Below, piece after piece: positions 8,643-16,632 of a stretch of 64,000 nucleotides of DNA. The DNA comes from Luteibacter sp. OK325 (GTDB taxonomy: Bacteria; Pseudomonadota; Gammaproteobacteria; Xanthomonadales; Rhodanobacteraceae): assembly GCF_003050935.1 (NCBI RefSeq), contig NZ_QAOX01000006.1:247081-311080 (forward strand), given 5' to 3'. The translations under genes and the position numbers were made by a program. The notes under the pieces are model-generated. The model was not told where the DNA came from and ran no database searches. It saw only the letters and a list, made by a program, of their open reading frames with translations. How positions within the stretch are numbered: the first letter of the stretch is position 1; each line of letters starts with the position of its first letter.

Positions 8643-8665
8643 TGTGGGAGCCGATTCATCGGCGA
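8643..8665. repeat. Single arm of the palindromic repeat
   Basis: This stretch reads TGTGGGAGCCGATTCATCGGCGA, one arm of the recurrent repeat whose inner GCCGAT/ATCGGC forms a hairpin. It lies in the 93-base gap between the two tautomerase-type genes and could weaken or end read-through between them. Confidence 0.8.
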
Positions 8666-8700
8666 AGGGTGCTCGCGACAACGCCACCATGGAAACCACC

Positions 8701-9192
8701 ATGCCAACCTACATCGTCCGCAGCACCTTCACCAATCTGGACGCAGCAACAAAACAACGCATCGCCCAAGCCATAACAACAGCCCACGCCGAAATCACCG
8801 GCGCCAACACCTACTTCGCCCAGGTCGTCTTCGACCACGCCCCACGCGAAGACTGGTTCATCGGCGGCGCCCCTCTACAAGGCGACACCCTCTTCATCCA
8901 CGGCCACGTCCGCAGCGGCCGCACCGACGACCAGAAGCGAACACTCGTCGAACGCCTCGTCCGCGACATAGCGGTGGCATCGGGCGTGCTGACACAGAGC
9001 ATCTGGGTTTACCTGAGCGAAATCCGCCCCAGCCTGATGGCCGAGTTCGGCCACGTGCTACCCGAACCCGGCGAAGAAGCCGCATGGTTCGACGCACTAC
9101 CTGAAGAAGATCGCCGCCTGCTCGCGGCGATTGCCGAACGAGCAGCTACGTCGACAGCCTCTGTACCATCTCCGCCTGCAGAAAGTCGATAA
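8701..9192 (+). CDS. Second tautomerase family protein, cis-CaaD-like length
   Basis: An ATG at 8689 is in frame, but starting at 8701 puts proline at position 2 ('MPTYIVRSTF'), as the family's chemistry requires, with GGAA six bases upstream. The 163-residue protein has the two-half tautomerase layout, conserved 'NTYFAQVVFDHAPREDWFIGG' and 'IHGHVRSGRTDDQK', and a disordered Ala/Ser/Pro tail. It is longer than the classic 62-residue 4-oxalocrotonate tautomerase and nearer to the fused cis-3-chloroacrylic acid dehalogenase type. Its end overlaps the convergent LysR gene by 47 bases. Confidence 0.8.
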   Translation: MPTYIVRSTFTNLDAATKQRIAQAITTAHAEITGANTYFAQVVFDHAPREDWFIGGAPLQGDTLFIHGHVRSGRTDDQKRTLVERLVRDIAVASGVLTQSIWVYLSEIRPSLMAEFGHVLPEPGEEAAWFDALPEEDRRLLAAIAERAATSTASVPSPPAESR

Positions 9193-10033
9193 ACCGGCGC
9201 ACGCGCGGTGGCTGATACGTGTTCGCGTGATACATGGCGTGGATGGGCGACGGTGCCGACCAGGCCGGCGCGTTCACCAGCACGAGACGTCCTGCGCGAA
9301 CATCGTCCGCGACCGCCCATTGCTGGCGGTAGGCGAAGCCCAGCCCACGAATCGCCCACTTGCGTATGACTTCGCTATCGGTGCACTCGTGATAACGACG
9401 CACGCGTACCGTCGCGTCACCCAGGCGCCACTCGTCGCGAGGACCGGCGTTGGTCGTCAGCACCAGCGTGGGACGTTCGACGAGATCCTCCGGCCGCGTC
9501 GGCATGCCATGCGTCGCGATGCACTCCGGCGAGGCACACACCACGCGACGACTATCGAGCAGATGCCGCGCGACCAACGAACTGTCCTCGAGCGGACCGA
9601 CGCGAATCGCGACGTCCACATCATCAGGCACGAAGCGCGAGATCGAATCGGCCAGCGAGAGGACGATACGCACGTCCGGATGGATCGCCATGAACCCGTC
9701 GAGGATATCCAGTAGCAGGTTGCGACCGAGATCCGAGGGCGCCGAAAGTCGCAGCGTGCCGCTCACGGTATCGGTGCCGCTACGCACGGCGCGCTCGCCC
9801 TCTTTCATCGCCTCGATAGCGATGCGGCAATAACCCAGGTAAGTACGGCCTTCATCCGTGAGGCGCAGCTGCCGCGTCGTTCGTTCGAACAACCGGGCAC
9901 CCACCGCCGCCTCGATCCGCTGGACACACGCACTGGCGGCCGCCGGGGACAGGCCCGCCCTGCGTCCAGCCGCCGACAGGCTGCCCAGATCGGCGGCGTC
10001 GACGAGCAGCTGCATGTCGCTCAGGCGGTTCAT
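9146..10033 (-). CDS. LysR family transcriptional regulator
   Basis: The frame is open to 10285, but the LysR N-terminus begins at the ATG at 10033 ('MNRLSDMQLLVDAADLGS'), giving 295 residues. The HTH is 'LSAAGRRAGLSPAAASACVQRIE', with 'ARLFERTTRQLRLTDEG' following, and a periplasmic-binding-like effector domain fills the rest. Target and ligand are unknown. It is divergent from a small lipocalin-like secreted protein, with a perfect dyad in the gap that is probably its own operator. Its 3' end overlaps the tautomerase-type gene tail-to-tail by 47 bases. Confidence 0.9.
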   Translation of the reverse strand: MNRLSDMQLLVDAADLGSLSAAGRRAGLSPAAASACVQRIEAAVGARLFERTTRQLRLTDEGRTYLGYCRIAIEAMKEGERAVRSGTDTVSGTLRLSAPSDLGRNLLLDILDGFMAIHPDVRIVLSLADSISRFVPDDVDVAIRVGPLEDSSLVARHLLDSRRVVCASPECIATHGMPTRPEDLVERPTLVLTTNAGPRDEWRLGDATVRVRRYHECTDSEVIRKWAIRGLGFAYRQQWAVADDVRAGRLVLVNAPAWSAPSPIHAMYHANTYQPPRVRRFIDFLQAEMVQRLST

Positions 10034-10045
10034 GGCTGGGATCAT

Positions 10046-10064
10046 CTTCAAATTATATTTGAAG
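10046..10064. promoter_or_regulatory. Perfect dyad, probable LysR operator
   Basis: CTTCAAAT and ATTTGAAG form a perfect inverted repeat around TAT, centred 22 bases upstream of the LysR start codon and 95 bases before the divergent lipocalin-like gene. The AT-rich TTCAA-N7-TTGAA pattern is a usual LysR-type site. Its position suits autoregulation plus control of the divergent gene. Binding is inferred only. Confidence 0.6.
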
Positions 10065-10148
10065 GTCAATGAAGAACAAGGCCAATTATCAAATGCGGAA
10101 CTGGCGGTGAGGATGACCCCACCCAACCTCACCCAAGGCTTTCCCGCC

Positions 10149-10670
10149 ATGAAGCGCCCTTCCCTGTTCGCCCTCGCTTCCTCCCTGGCTTTGGTCGCCG
10201 CGCCGCTCGGGGCCCTCGCCGCTGACACCGCCTCGTCCGGCCCCGGCGTCCTGGAGGGTGCCTGGACCCTGGTCCGCTGCGACAACGTCTACCCGGATGG
10301 ACATCGCGTCGAACTCTACGGACCGAACCCCGAAGGCTTCTGGCTCATCGACGCCCACGGCAACTACATGATGGACATCGTGCGCGCCAAACGCATGCCG
10401 TTCGCCGTCAACGACAAGTCCAAGGGCACGCCGGAGGAATACCGCGCCGCATCCCTGGACTTCAACGCGCACTACGGCACGGTGAGCGTCGATGGCATGA
10501 CCATGCACAGCCACATCGCGCAGGCATCGTTTCCGAACTGGGATGGCAAGGGTGGCGACAGCGCATTCGTCATCAAGGGCGACGAACTGACCTACACGGT
10601 GGCCAAGCCGTCGAGCGGTGCGGCGGAAGGCGCGCATGGTGAGGTTGTGTGGCGGCGTGTTCATCGCTGA
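10149..10670 (+). CDS. Secreted lipocalin-like domain protein
   Basis: A 173-residue protein with a clear signal peptide (residues 1-24, 'LFALASSLALVAAPLGALA'). The mature part begins 'GVLEGAWTLVRCDNVYPDGH' and continues with 'GFWLIDAHGNYMMDIVRA', the pattern of the Lipocalin_5 family: a small beta-barrel with no known catalytic residues. The longer open frame from 9858 is not protein-like before the signal. It is divergent from the LysR regulator and may be its target. The ligand is unknown. Confidence 0.78.
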   Translation: MKRPSLFALASSLALVAAPLGALAADTASSGPGVLEGAWTLVRCDNVYPDGHRVELYGPNPEGFWLIDAHGNYMMDIVRAKRMPFAVNDKSKGTPEEYRAASLDFNAHYGTVSVDGMTMHSHIAQASFPNWDGKGGDSAFVIKGDELTYTVAKPSSGAAEGAHGEVVWRRVHR

Positions 10671-10684
10671 GGCTGCGCGTCACG

Positions 10685-11035
10685 TCAGAGAAGCCGAATC
10701 CCGAAGGGTTTGACGCATACGGCAAACACCGCGAAGCACGCGATCGTGATCACCGCGCTAAGGCCCAACGCGGGCCAGAAGCCGAACCGTGCGAGCAACG
10801 CCGGAAACGCCAGGAACATGGGTAGTGTCGGCACCACATACCAGAAGGTGTACCAGGCGTGGTTGGCAATCTTCTCGGCGGGCTGCTTCTCGACGTAAAG
10901 CCAGGTCAACGCGAGCAACGTGACGAGTGGCAAGGAAGCCAGCAGCGCACCGAGACGGTCGCTGCGCTTCGCCACTTCGGAGACAGCGACGACCACGGCG
11001 GCCGTGATCAGGTATTTGGTGATGATCCAGTACAT
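10685..11035 (-). CDS. DUF3147 family small membrane protein
   Basis: A protein of 116 residues with four predicted membrane segments: an N-terminal 'ITKYLITAAVVVAVSEVA', then 'LGALLASLPLVTLLALTWLYV', a central 'FWYVVPTLPMFLAFPALL' and the C-terminal 'LGLSAVITIACFAVFAVCV'. The pattern fits DUF3147, a family of unknown function. It begins 13 bases after the end of the TauE-type gene on the same strand, so the two are probably one transcript. Confidence 0.8.
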   Translation of the reverse strand: MYWIITKYLITAAVVVAVSEVAKRSDRLGALLASLPLVTLLALTWLYVEKQPAEKIANHAWYTFWYVVPTLPMFLAFPALLARFGFWPALGLSAVITIACFAVFAVCVKPFGIRLL

Positions 11036-11047
11036 GGTGGGCTCACA

Positions 11048-11779
11048 TCAGGCGTGGCTGGAAAGTGCAGCCCACAATAGCGAAACACCCGAGCAAAGAA
11101 TCAATCCGTCGATAAGGTAAGCGTATCGGTGGCCCGGAATCCGGCTGATGATGCCCTTGCCAATAAACGTGCCGATCATCAGCGACGCACCCACGATGAG
11201 CCCCTGAATGACGACCTCGCCAGACAGAGCGCCAAATTCCCGGAACGTGGTGACCTTACTGACGTACAAAGCCAAGGCGGTCGCGGCCTCCGTCCCAAGG
11301 AACGGTCCGCCGACCAGGCCGTAAGACGTGAACACAGGAACGCTGAGCGGCCCCGTCGACAAGACGAGTCCTGTCAGGAAGCCGATGGCCGCCCCGCAAA
11401 CGGAAAGCCCCCATAGGGGCATCGGTTTGGACGGAGGACGTAGCCGGCGAAGCGCCAGCATCGACAGGAAGAACAGTCCAAGCCCTGCATCGATCCATCG
11501 CGGCGGCAAGGCAAGGAGCGTACACGCGCCCAGCGCGGCGGCAGGAACACCCGGTGCGGCGTAAGCCAGCACGGCCTTCCAGTCGATGTCCTTCCACCAG
11601 GCGATAACGCGTGAGAGGTTGGCGATCACCGCCGCGACAGCCATGACCGGCACGGCGTGCTTCGGCCCGAACTGATACGTCAGCAAGGGAAGCAGCAGCA
11701 ACGACGAGCCGGTTCCGATGACGCCGCTGAGGCATCCAGCGACAAGGCCGACGGCAAGAACAAGAAGGAAGGAAGCCAA
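11048..11779 (-). CDS. TauE/SafE family sulfite/anion permease
   Basis: A 243-residue inner-membrane protein with seven to eight hydrophobic segments and the family's internal repeat: 'GLVAGCLSGVIGTGSSLLLLP' in the first half and 'GAAIGFLTGLVLSTGPLSVP' in the second. Members export sulfite, sulfoacetate or other small organosulfur anions, or take up related compounds. The substrate cannot be assigned from sequence. A DUF3147 gene follows on the same strand. Confidence 0.87.
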   Translation of the reverse strand: MASFLLVLAVGLVAGCLSGVIGTGSSLLLLPLLTYQFGPKHAVPVMAVAAVIANLSRVIAWWKDIDWKAVLAYAAPGVPAAALGACTLLALPPRWIDAGLGLFFLSMLALRRLRPPSKPMPLWGLSVCGAAIGFLTGLVLSTGPLSVPVFTSYGLVGGPFLGTEAATALALYVSKVTTFREFGALSGEVVIQGLIVGASLMIGTFIGKGIISRIPGHRYAYLIDGLILCSGVSLLWAALSSHA

Positions 11780-11805
11780 ACGGAACCGCTGCGATCAGGG
11801 GAACC

Positions 11806-11833
11806 GTGATTCTAGCCTTTCAGCCAGAATCAC
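11806..11833 (-). terminator. Hairpin downstream of the TPR protein gene
   Basis: GTGATTCT and AGAATCAC pair across a 12-base interior that itself contains GC/GC contacts. The hairpin lies 17 bases past the stop of the TPR gene and before the TauE start. There is no clear U-tract, so intrinsic termination is uncertain. Confidence 0.4.
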
Positions 11834-11849
11834 CGGATGCCGACACATC

Positions 11850-12731
11850 TCACCACTGGTTGTCGTCACCGCCACCGTCGGACGAGCTGTCGTCCCACGA
11901 GCTGTCGTTGTTGCCCATGTCGATCGGGTCGTCGCGGAGATCGTCGTACGCCTGTGCAGACGGATCCGGCTGTGAGGACGAATCCGGCCCCAGATTGCCG
12001 AAGCCGCTCGCACCCGTGTTGTGCGTTTCTTCACCGTCGCGGTGGGAACGAAGTGCTTCATCGAGCAGCGCACCGGCAGCCAGACCACCAAGGCCGGCAG
12101 CGACAGCCGTACCCACGCCAGACGACGGCGGGGGCGCATAGCCCGGATTGCCATAGCCTGGATTGCTGCCATAAGGCTGGCCACCATAAGACTGACCGCC
12201 ATTCATGGGCGGTGCCGGCGGATAACCGTTGCCGAACTGGCTATTCGTGTTCTGCCGACGACGCATCAGGAAGAAGATGATCAGAACGAGGATCACGCCC
12301 CCGATCAGCCAGCCCGTCATGTGCGACTGGCCACCAGCTTCGGTACGGGCGGCCGGCTGGGGCTCAGTGAAACGCGTGGGAGCTACCGCCGCGGGCCGGG
12401 CGGACGGCGGCGCGAGCGCTGCATCCAGCTGGTGCTGGAAGTGCTGGAACTTGGCCGGATCCGTGAACTTGGTCGCCGGGTCCAGGGTCGCTGCCTTGGA
12501 CGCCTCGGTCTTGGCCTCGCCGATATTGCCTTCGTGGGCAAGGACCTCAGCCAGGATGTAGTGGGCCTTGGCGCTCTCCGGGTGTTCGGAAACGGCCTGG
12601 CGCAGCGCGGTCTCTGCCGCCGGGTAGTCGCCCTTGGCAATGAGTGCCTGGACATCCTTGGGGGAGTCGGCGGCGCTGGCAGCCACCGAAGTGAGGGCCA
12701 GCAGGACTAACGTGAGAATCGGCTTACGCAT
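11850..12731 (-). CDS. TPR-containing, single-pass membrane protein with Gly/Asp-rich tail
   Basis: A 293-residue protein with a signal peptide (1-20), one or two tetratricopeptide repeats ('LIAKGDYPAAETALRQAVSEHP' about 30-51 and the next repeat to about 83), a Pro/Ala linker, a transmembrane helix at about 139-156 ('GWLIGGVILVLIIFFLMR') followed by arginines, and a long Gly/Tyr/Asn/Asp-rich disordered C-terminus. The arrangement puts the TPR part in the periplasm and the tail in the cytoplasm. TPR units bind protein partners; none is evident nearby. No named family is recognised. Confidence 0.8.
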   Translation of the reverse strand: MRKPILTLVLLALTSVAASAADSPKDVQALIAKGDYPAAETALRQAVSEHPESAKAHYILAEVLAHEGNIGEAKTEASKAATLDPATKFTDPAKFQHFQHQLDAALAPPSARPAAVAPTRFTEPQPAARTEAGGQSHMTGWLIGGVILVLIIFFLMRRRQNTNSQFGNGYPPAPPMNGGQSYGGQPYGSNPGYGNPGYAPPPSSGVGTAVAAGLGGLAAGALLDEALRSHRDGEETHNTGASGFGNLGPDSSSQPDPSAQAYDDLRDDPIDMGNNDSSWDDSSSDGGGDDNQW

Positions 12732-12902
12732 GACGTTCTCGGGAGCTCAGGAAGACGCTTAGTGTCATGCGTCGGTCGCGAGTTTGCGAGCCGCAAGAAA
12801 ATGCTGTTCAGCGTGGATTTCTTCGTTGATCGCGTCGCCTTGGAGGCTGTGTGAATTGCATTGTCACGCAGCGTGACACTTGCCACAGCACGTGATCGTC
12901 TT

Positions 12903-13148
12903 TCACGCCGGACGGCGAGGGCGGCGCCCTTGGCGCATATTCCGGAGGATGGCGTTCAATCCGATCTTCTGGACACCGCCGTTCCGGTGCGGCGAATCGA
13001 ATCGCTCGTACGCGCTCTCCACGAAGAAGATGGCCCTGACGCCAATAGCCAAGTCTTCGACGGCCTCCTCGAGACCGTCGACGAGCGTACCGAGGTGATC
13101 GACCTTGTGCTCAATGCGGACAGCCGAAGCGGTAATCCACACAAGCAT
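12903..13148 (-). CDS. Possible small protein, about 82 aa
   Basis: From the ATG at 13148 the frame shows GC-rich third positions and a plausible protein: 'MLVWITASAVRIEHKVDHLG' followed by helical, acidic sequence and a basic end ('RQGRRPRRPA'). An in-frame TTG near 13170 could extend it by a few residues. The open frame beyond that (to 13346) lies in AT-richer sequence and does not look coded. No clear ribosome site or family is seen. It may be a remnant. Confidence 0.4.
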   Translation of the reverse strand: MLVWITASAVRIEHKVDHLGTLVDGLEEAVEDLAIGVRAIFFVESAYERFDSPHRNGGVQKIGLNAILRNMRQGRRPRRPA

Positions 13149-13626
13149 CCCGACGATGACTTGTTGTTGTACATGCAATGGTAAGTTGCCAACAACATCG
13201 TCCAATGAGCGTGTATCCAGGCCTTTGAAAGTTTCATTGACAGCCACGCACAGATCTCGCTTTTCCAATGCCATGACCATGGCGAACGAAAAGCTTACGC
13301 TGGCGCCCATCCGCACGTCTGTCGGTAAATTCCTACAACATGCCAACGCTCAATGCGTCCGAACATGATTCCGAATTTTCGGACCGCGACTGGGAAACGA
13401 GATTCAGAATTCTCGCGATATCTCGCGTCAAGGTAGCAAAAGACTCGCAAGCGTACTCACCCCTACAGACAACCCAATGTTGTTTTGCTACGGTCATCCC
13501 GTTGCCTGCGTCGTCGCTTAGTCAGCTGCGCAGACAACCATCGCTCGACGCGGTGAGAAGCGCGGCCCGAGAGTGCTAGGAACACTCCCGGACCGCTGAC
13601 CACAACCAACTAACCAGGAGTCAATC
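13149..13626. other. AT-richer intergenic stretch without a supported gene
   Basis: About 480 bases with clearly lower GC than the surroundings. A plus-strand open frame at 13340-13579 lacks a ribosome site and normal codon bias. Near the end (about 13571-13588) a short GAGTG/CACTC hairpin precedes the strong ribosome site of the micro-ORF at 13627. The composition change suggests acquired DNA. Confidence 0.5.
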
Positions 13627-13728
13627 GTGGGTCCCAACGATCTTACGGCACTCGCTCGCCCGCTGAATCCCCTCGGCGACACCCTCAACGGTTACCGGGC
13701 TGTCTGCATCCGTCGCAGACACGGTTGA
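13627..13728 (+). CDS. Micro-ORF, 33 aa, with strong ribosome site
   Basis: A GTG start is preceded by CCAGGAG with a 6-base spacing, one of the best ribosome sites in the window. It encodes a 33-residue peptide beginning 'MGPNDLTALARPLNPLGD' and ending 'CIRRRHG'. It has no signal peptide or membrane segment. It could be a small protein, a leader peptide or the intact head of a decayed gene. It lies 222 bases upstream of the small helical protein gene on the same strand. Confidence 0.4.
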   Translation: MGPNDLTALARPLNPLGDTLNGYRAVCIRRRHG

Positions 13729-13950
13729 CGATCCGGGGCGTCAGCTAACCATGAGATGTTTCTTGGCCGTGTAACCCGGCGCGTAGCTTCGTGCGTCGAG
13801 TAAGCGAGCTGACGCTCACCCACGTCATCAACCAATCCGCCCGGCGCCCGGCCACGGGCAGCCCTGAAACCGCGAGTCCGATTGATCCGCGGCACGTCGC
13901 TTCGTGCGCGTGTCGTACCAGGCAAACGGTGGCTTCATCAAGGAGCAGTC

Positions 13951-14250
13951 ATGTCTACAAACAACGAACACAGCGCGGCACGCCGTGCTCGCTATTACGC
14001 CGATCCTGACGCTACGGCGCATGATCTTCTCAACAACGCGGCCGAGTTGCTTCAGTACGCACGCGGCCTCACGGAGCTGCTCGCCGAGTTCGTGCATGAG
14101 TCGGATACGGTGGATTGCCGACGGATGGCGCTGTCGCTTGATGCGGTTGCGGCGCTTACGCAGATGGGGGCGCATTGCGCTGCCGAGGCACATGCCCGCT
14201 TGTCTTGGGAGAAGAGCGTGGCGCCGGCGGATGCGTCAGGCACACATTGA
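13951..14250 (+). CDS. Small helical hypothetical protein, 99 aa
   Basis: ATG 13951 has a strong ribosome site (AAGGAG, 6 bases upstream). The protein is soluble and mostly helical: 'AHDLLNNAAELLQYARGLTE', then 'MALSLDAVAALTQMGAHCAAEAHARL'. This recalls short Pseudomonas/Xanthomonas proteins of the DUF3077/DUF6124 kind, but I cannot make a firm match. It lies 94 bases before the first of the two paralogous exported proteins flanking the effector. A role in that locus is possible but not shown. Confidence 0.7.
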   Translation: MSTNNEHSAARRARYYADPDATAHDLLNNAAELLQYARGLTELLAEFVHESDTVDCRRMALSLDAVAALTQMGAHCAAEAHARLSWEKSVAPADASGTH

Positions 14251-14344
14251 TGTCGGCGCCGCCAAAGCCCGCACTCCGTCTCACAGCGACGGGAGCGGTT
14301 GCGGTTAGACTCGGGCCGAATTCAAGGACAGGACGACGCAACAC

Positions 14345-15214
14345 ATGGTGAACCCACGCATATCCTTTCTGGGCGCCTTCGCCTTCCTCATGGCGTTCCC
14401 GGCGATGTCAAAAACGGCCGAGCCTACGCCGAGCGCCCCCGCAGAAATCGTTGCATCCGCACCACAGGGCACTCACCTCCTCGCCTTCAAGGCCAGTGGT
14501 GATCAGGTCGACGCCGACGCCGTAGCCGTGTTTGAAACGCCACCCGACAAGGACGGCGTGACATACAGGGACCTCATCATTTTCGGCAAGAAAGACGGCA
14601 AGTTCGCCCCGGAAGTGTCGAGCGACAAGATCATCGCCTGCTCAAAGTGCAGCCAGTTCCACGATGACCCATTTATGGTCGAAGGCCTGGACGTCAAGCA
14701 TGGCCACATACACATTGACCAGGAAGATGGCGGCGAGAAGCCCACCACCACGATCATCGACCTGACCAGACAATCGGGCGAATGGCACGTCAAGTCAGCA
14801 AGCCGTCACATCGTGGTGATGGGCAGATACGAAGAACGAACTGTCGTTCTGCCCTTGCCAAAGTCCGGCCTTGCGAAGGACATGGATGCCGAGTGGGCCA
14901 TACCGGTTTATCTGAATACCCTCATCGTGAACCAAAAAACCGGCAAGTCCTGGATCTTGACTGGCGACGAATCGCAAGAAGCTGTTTGGAAACACATGGT
15001 CGGTCGCTGCGACAAGCAGGACTGCAAGATTCTCGTCCAGCAGCAGGACGGTTGCATCTCTCTCGTGCGGGACGAGTCGTCTCGTCCGTTCAGCGGCGCT
15101 AGCTCTGATAACAAAGAAAAGAAGCAAGCCGTCTCGCAGGCCATGGACGCCTGCAATGCAGCAGGCGGCAAAGCGTGCAAGGAAGTTGACACCCAGTGCA
15201 GGCGTGGCATTTAA
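14345..15214 (+). CDS. Exported Cys-containing protein, candidate immunity protein (copy 1)
   Basis: A 289-residue protein with a signal peptide (about 1-25, 'FLGAFAFLMAFPAMSKTAE'). The N-terminal domain contains a 'CSKCSQFHDDPF' motif. The C-terminal 65 residues ('CKILVQQQDGCISLVRD' to 'CKEVDTQC') have the spacing of a DUF4189-like, disulfide-bonded domain. It lies 29 bases upstream of an effector gene with an XVIPCD-like domain, on the same strand, and a paralogue lies directly after the effector. Immunity proteins of Xanthomonadales T4SS effectors that attack peptidoglycan are periplasmic and coded beside the effector, so an immunity role is inferred. It is not a known X-Tfi family that I recognise. 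Confidence 0.72.
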   Translation: MVNPRISFLGAFAFLMAFPAMSKTAEPTPSAPAEIVASAPQGTHLLAFKASGDQVDADAVAVFETPPDKDGVTYRDLIIFGKKDGKFAPEVSSDKIIACSKCSQFHDDPFMVEGLDVKHGHIHIDQEDGGEKPTTTIIDLTRQSGEWHVKSASRHIVVMGRYEERTVVLPLPKSGLAKDMDAEWAIPVYLNTLIVNQKTGKSWILTGDESQEAVWKHMVGRCDKQDCKILVQQQDGCISLVRDESSRPFSGASSDNKEKKQAVSQAMDACNAAGGKACKEVDTQCRRGI

Positions 15215-15243
15215 CGGCCTTTGGGCCTCAGCAAGGAAGATAT

Positions 15244-16539
15244 ATGGACGTTCTATCTGACAAGAAAGTGACCCGCCTCGTGGCAAGCCAGGGCATGACT
15301 CGTGTCTATGAGATGGAAGACAACACGTGGGTGACGGCGAAAGACGGAACCGTTTCCTGGCGAAACAACAACCCAGGCAACCTAAAATTCGAATTCGAAG
15401 GAAGCGCCGACCAGACCGTGCATTCCACGCGAAGTAAGGAAAAGGCCCTGGCGACTGCTCAGACCCGTTACCACGGCGTCGTGGACCTCGACCACTGGGG
15501 CAACGCCGTTTTCGAGAATTACGAGGCAGGGCGCGAGGCTCAGAAGCAACTCGTCGTCGACCGGTTTGCAGACAACACCGTCGAGGAGCTCGTGAAGGGC
15601 TATTCAAAGGCGGACTACAGCGGGGTAACCCACCACACCAGCCAGGCAAACACAATTTACGCCACGGCTGCGGCGGAAGGCTTTGACCTGCACGGCAAGA
15701 AAGTCCTGGATATGACCCCGGACGAACGGAGTGCCTTGATCGACGGCATCGCGCGCGCAGAGGCCTGGAAGCCTGGCAACACCAACCAGAGCCCACCGCT
15801 GACCGACGAACAACTGGCCGGTGTACTCCATTCAAGCAGCCATCAGGCCGATCCCGTCCACCCGCGTGCGGCTTCGAACGTGCACCGCGAGGGCGACAGG
15901 GGCGAGGCTGTAGGTGCCTTGCAGACTGATCTTGCCGCTCTCGGCTTCACCGGTCGCGACGGCAGCCCGCTCCAAGCAGACCAGCGCTTCGGCCCGCACA
16001 CGAGGGAAGCGTTGGAAACTTTCCAGCAGACTCACGGACTGCGTACCGATGGCGTAGCGGGACCGGCAACACTCTCAGCACTCGCCGAGGCGAAGGCCCA
16101 GGCGCAGACGTCAACTCAGGCAACCGTTCCCGACATGCTCGATGCCCGCCACCCTGCTCACGGTATTTACGTGCAGGCCCACTCGTGTGTCGCGAGGATC
16201 GATGAGGAGCACGGTCGCGTCCCGGGCCCGCATACGCAAGCGCTCGCCGGTGGCCTTACCTCAGCTGCCGCCATGGCCGGATTCAATCGCATCGACCATG
16301 TCGCCCTCTCGGACGATGCCAACCGTGCTTACGCAATACAGGGCGAACTGAACTCCCCTTTCAAGCAATTCGTCGAAGTCGACGTTGTGCAGGCGATCCA
16401 GACTCCGCTAGCGCAAAGTAGCCAGGAGGCCGTTACGCATATGCAGAACAATGCGCAGCAGCAGGCGCAGATCCCACAGCAGACGCAGCAGCAGGCACCC
16501 GACCCGGTTCAACAGGCTGGCCCGTCGATGACGCGGTAG
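15244..16539 (+). CDS. Putative X-T4SS antibacterial effector: lysozyme/transglycosylase-like, PG-binding and XVIPCD-like domains
   Basis: ATG 15244 has AAGGAAG four bases upstream; 431 residues, no signal peptide. Domains in order: an N-terminal region with 'WRNNNPGNLKF' (about 39-49), the RNNNPGN motif seen in phage lytic enzymes of the lysozyme/transglycosylase type; a peptidoglycan_binding_1 domain (about 217-282, 'GEAVGALQTDLAALGFTG' and 'FGPHTREALETFQ'); and a C-terminal region (about 300-395) with 'NRIDHVALSDDANRAYAIQG' and a VDVVQAIQTPLAQSS end, matching the XVIPCD secretion domain, followed by a Gln-rich tail. XVIPCD proteins are delivered by the Xanthomonadales type IV secretion system into rival bacteria. 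No virB genes are in the window. Confidence 0.85.
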   Translation: MDVLSDKKVTRLVASQGMTRVYEMEDNTWVTAKDGTVSWRNNNPGNLKFEFEGSADQTVHSTRSKEKALATAQTRYHGVVDLDHWGNAVFENYEAGREAQKQLVVDRFADNTVEELVKGYSKADYSGVTHHTSQANTIYATAAAEGFDLHGKKVLDMTPDERSALIDGIARAEAWKPGNTNQSPPLTDEQLAGVLHSSSHQADPVHPRAASNVHREGDRGEAVGALQTDLAALGFTGRDGSPLQADQRFGPHTREALETFQQTHGLRTDGVAGPATLSALAEAKAQAQTSTQATVPDMLDARHPAHGIYVQAHSCVARIDEEHGRVPGPHTQALAGGLTSAAAMAGFNRIDHVALSDDANRAYAIQGELNSPFKQFVEVDVVQAIQTPLAQSSQEAVTHMQNNAQQQAQIPQQTQQQAPDPVQQAGPSMTR

Positions 16540-16632
16540 GCCACGATCGGCGTGACTGCGAACGCTCCAGGGAAGCCTGGAGCGGTTTCCCGTCAGACTC
16601 GACACGAATTCAGGGCCAGAACGGCGCAACAC

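Noticed and set aside
10089..10664. 191-codon minus-strand frame opposite the lipocalin-like gene
   Set aside because: The plus-strand frame has a signal peptide and a recognisable fold; the opposite frame is a shadow.
13340..13579. 79-codon plus-strand ORF
   Set aside because: No ribosome site, poor codon bias, no recognisable protein character.
14795..15835. A 346-codon minus-strand frame across the effector locus
   Set aside because: The plus-strand proteins have signal peptides, domains and ribosome sites; the minus frame has none.
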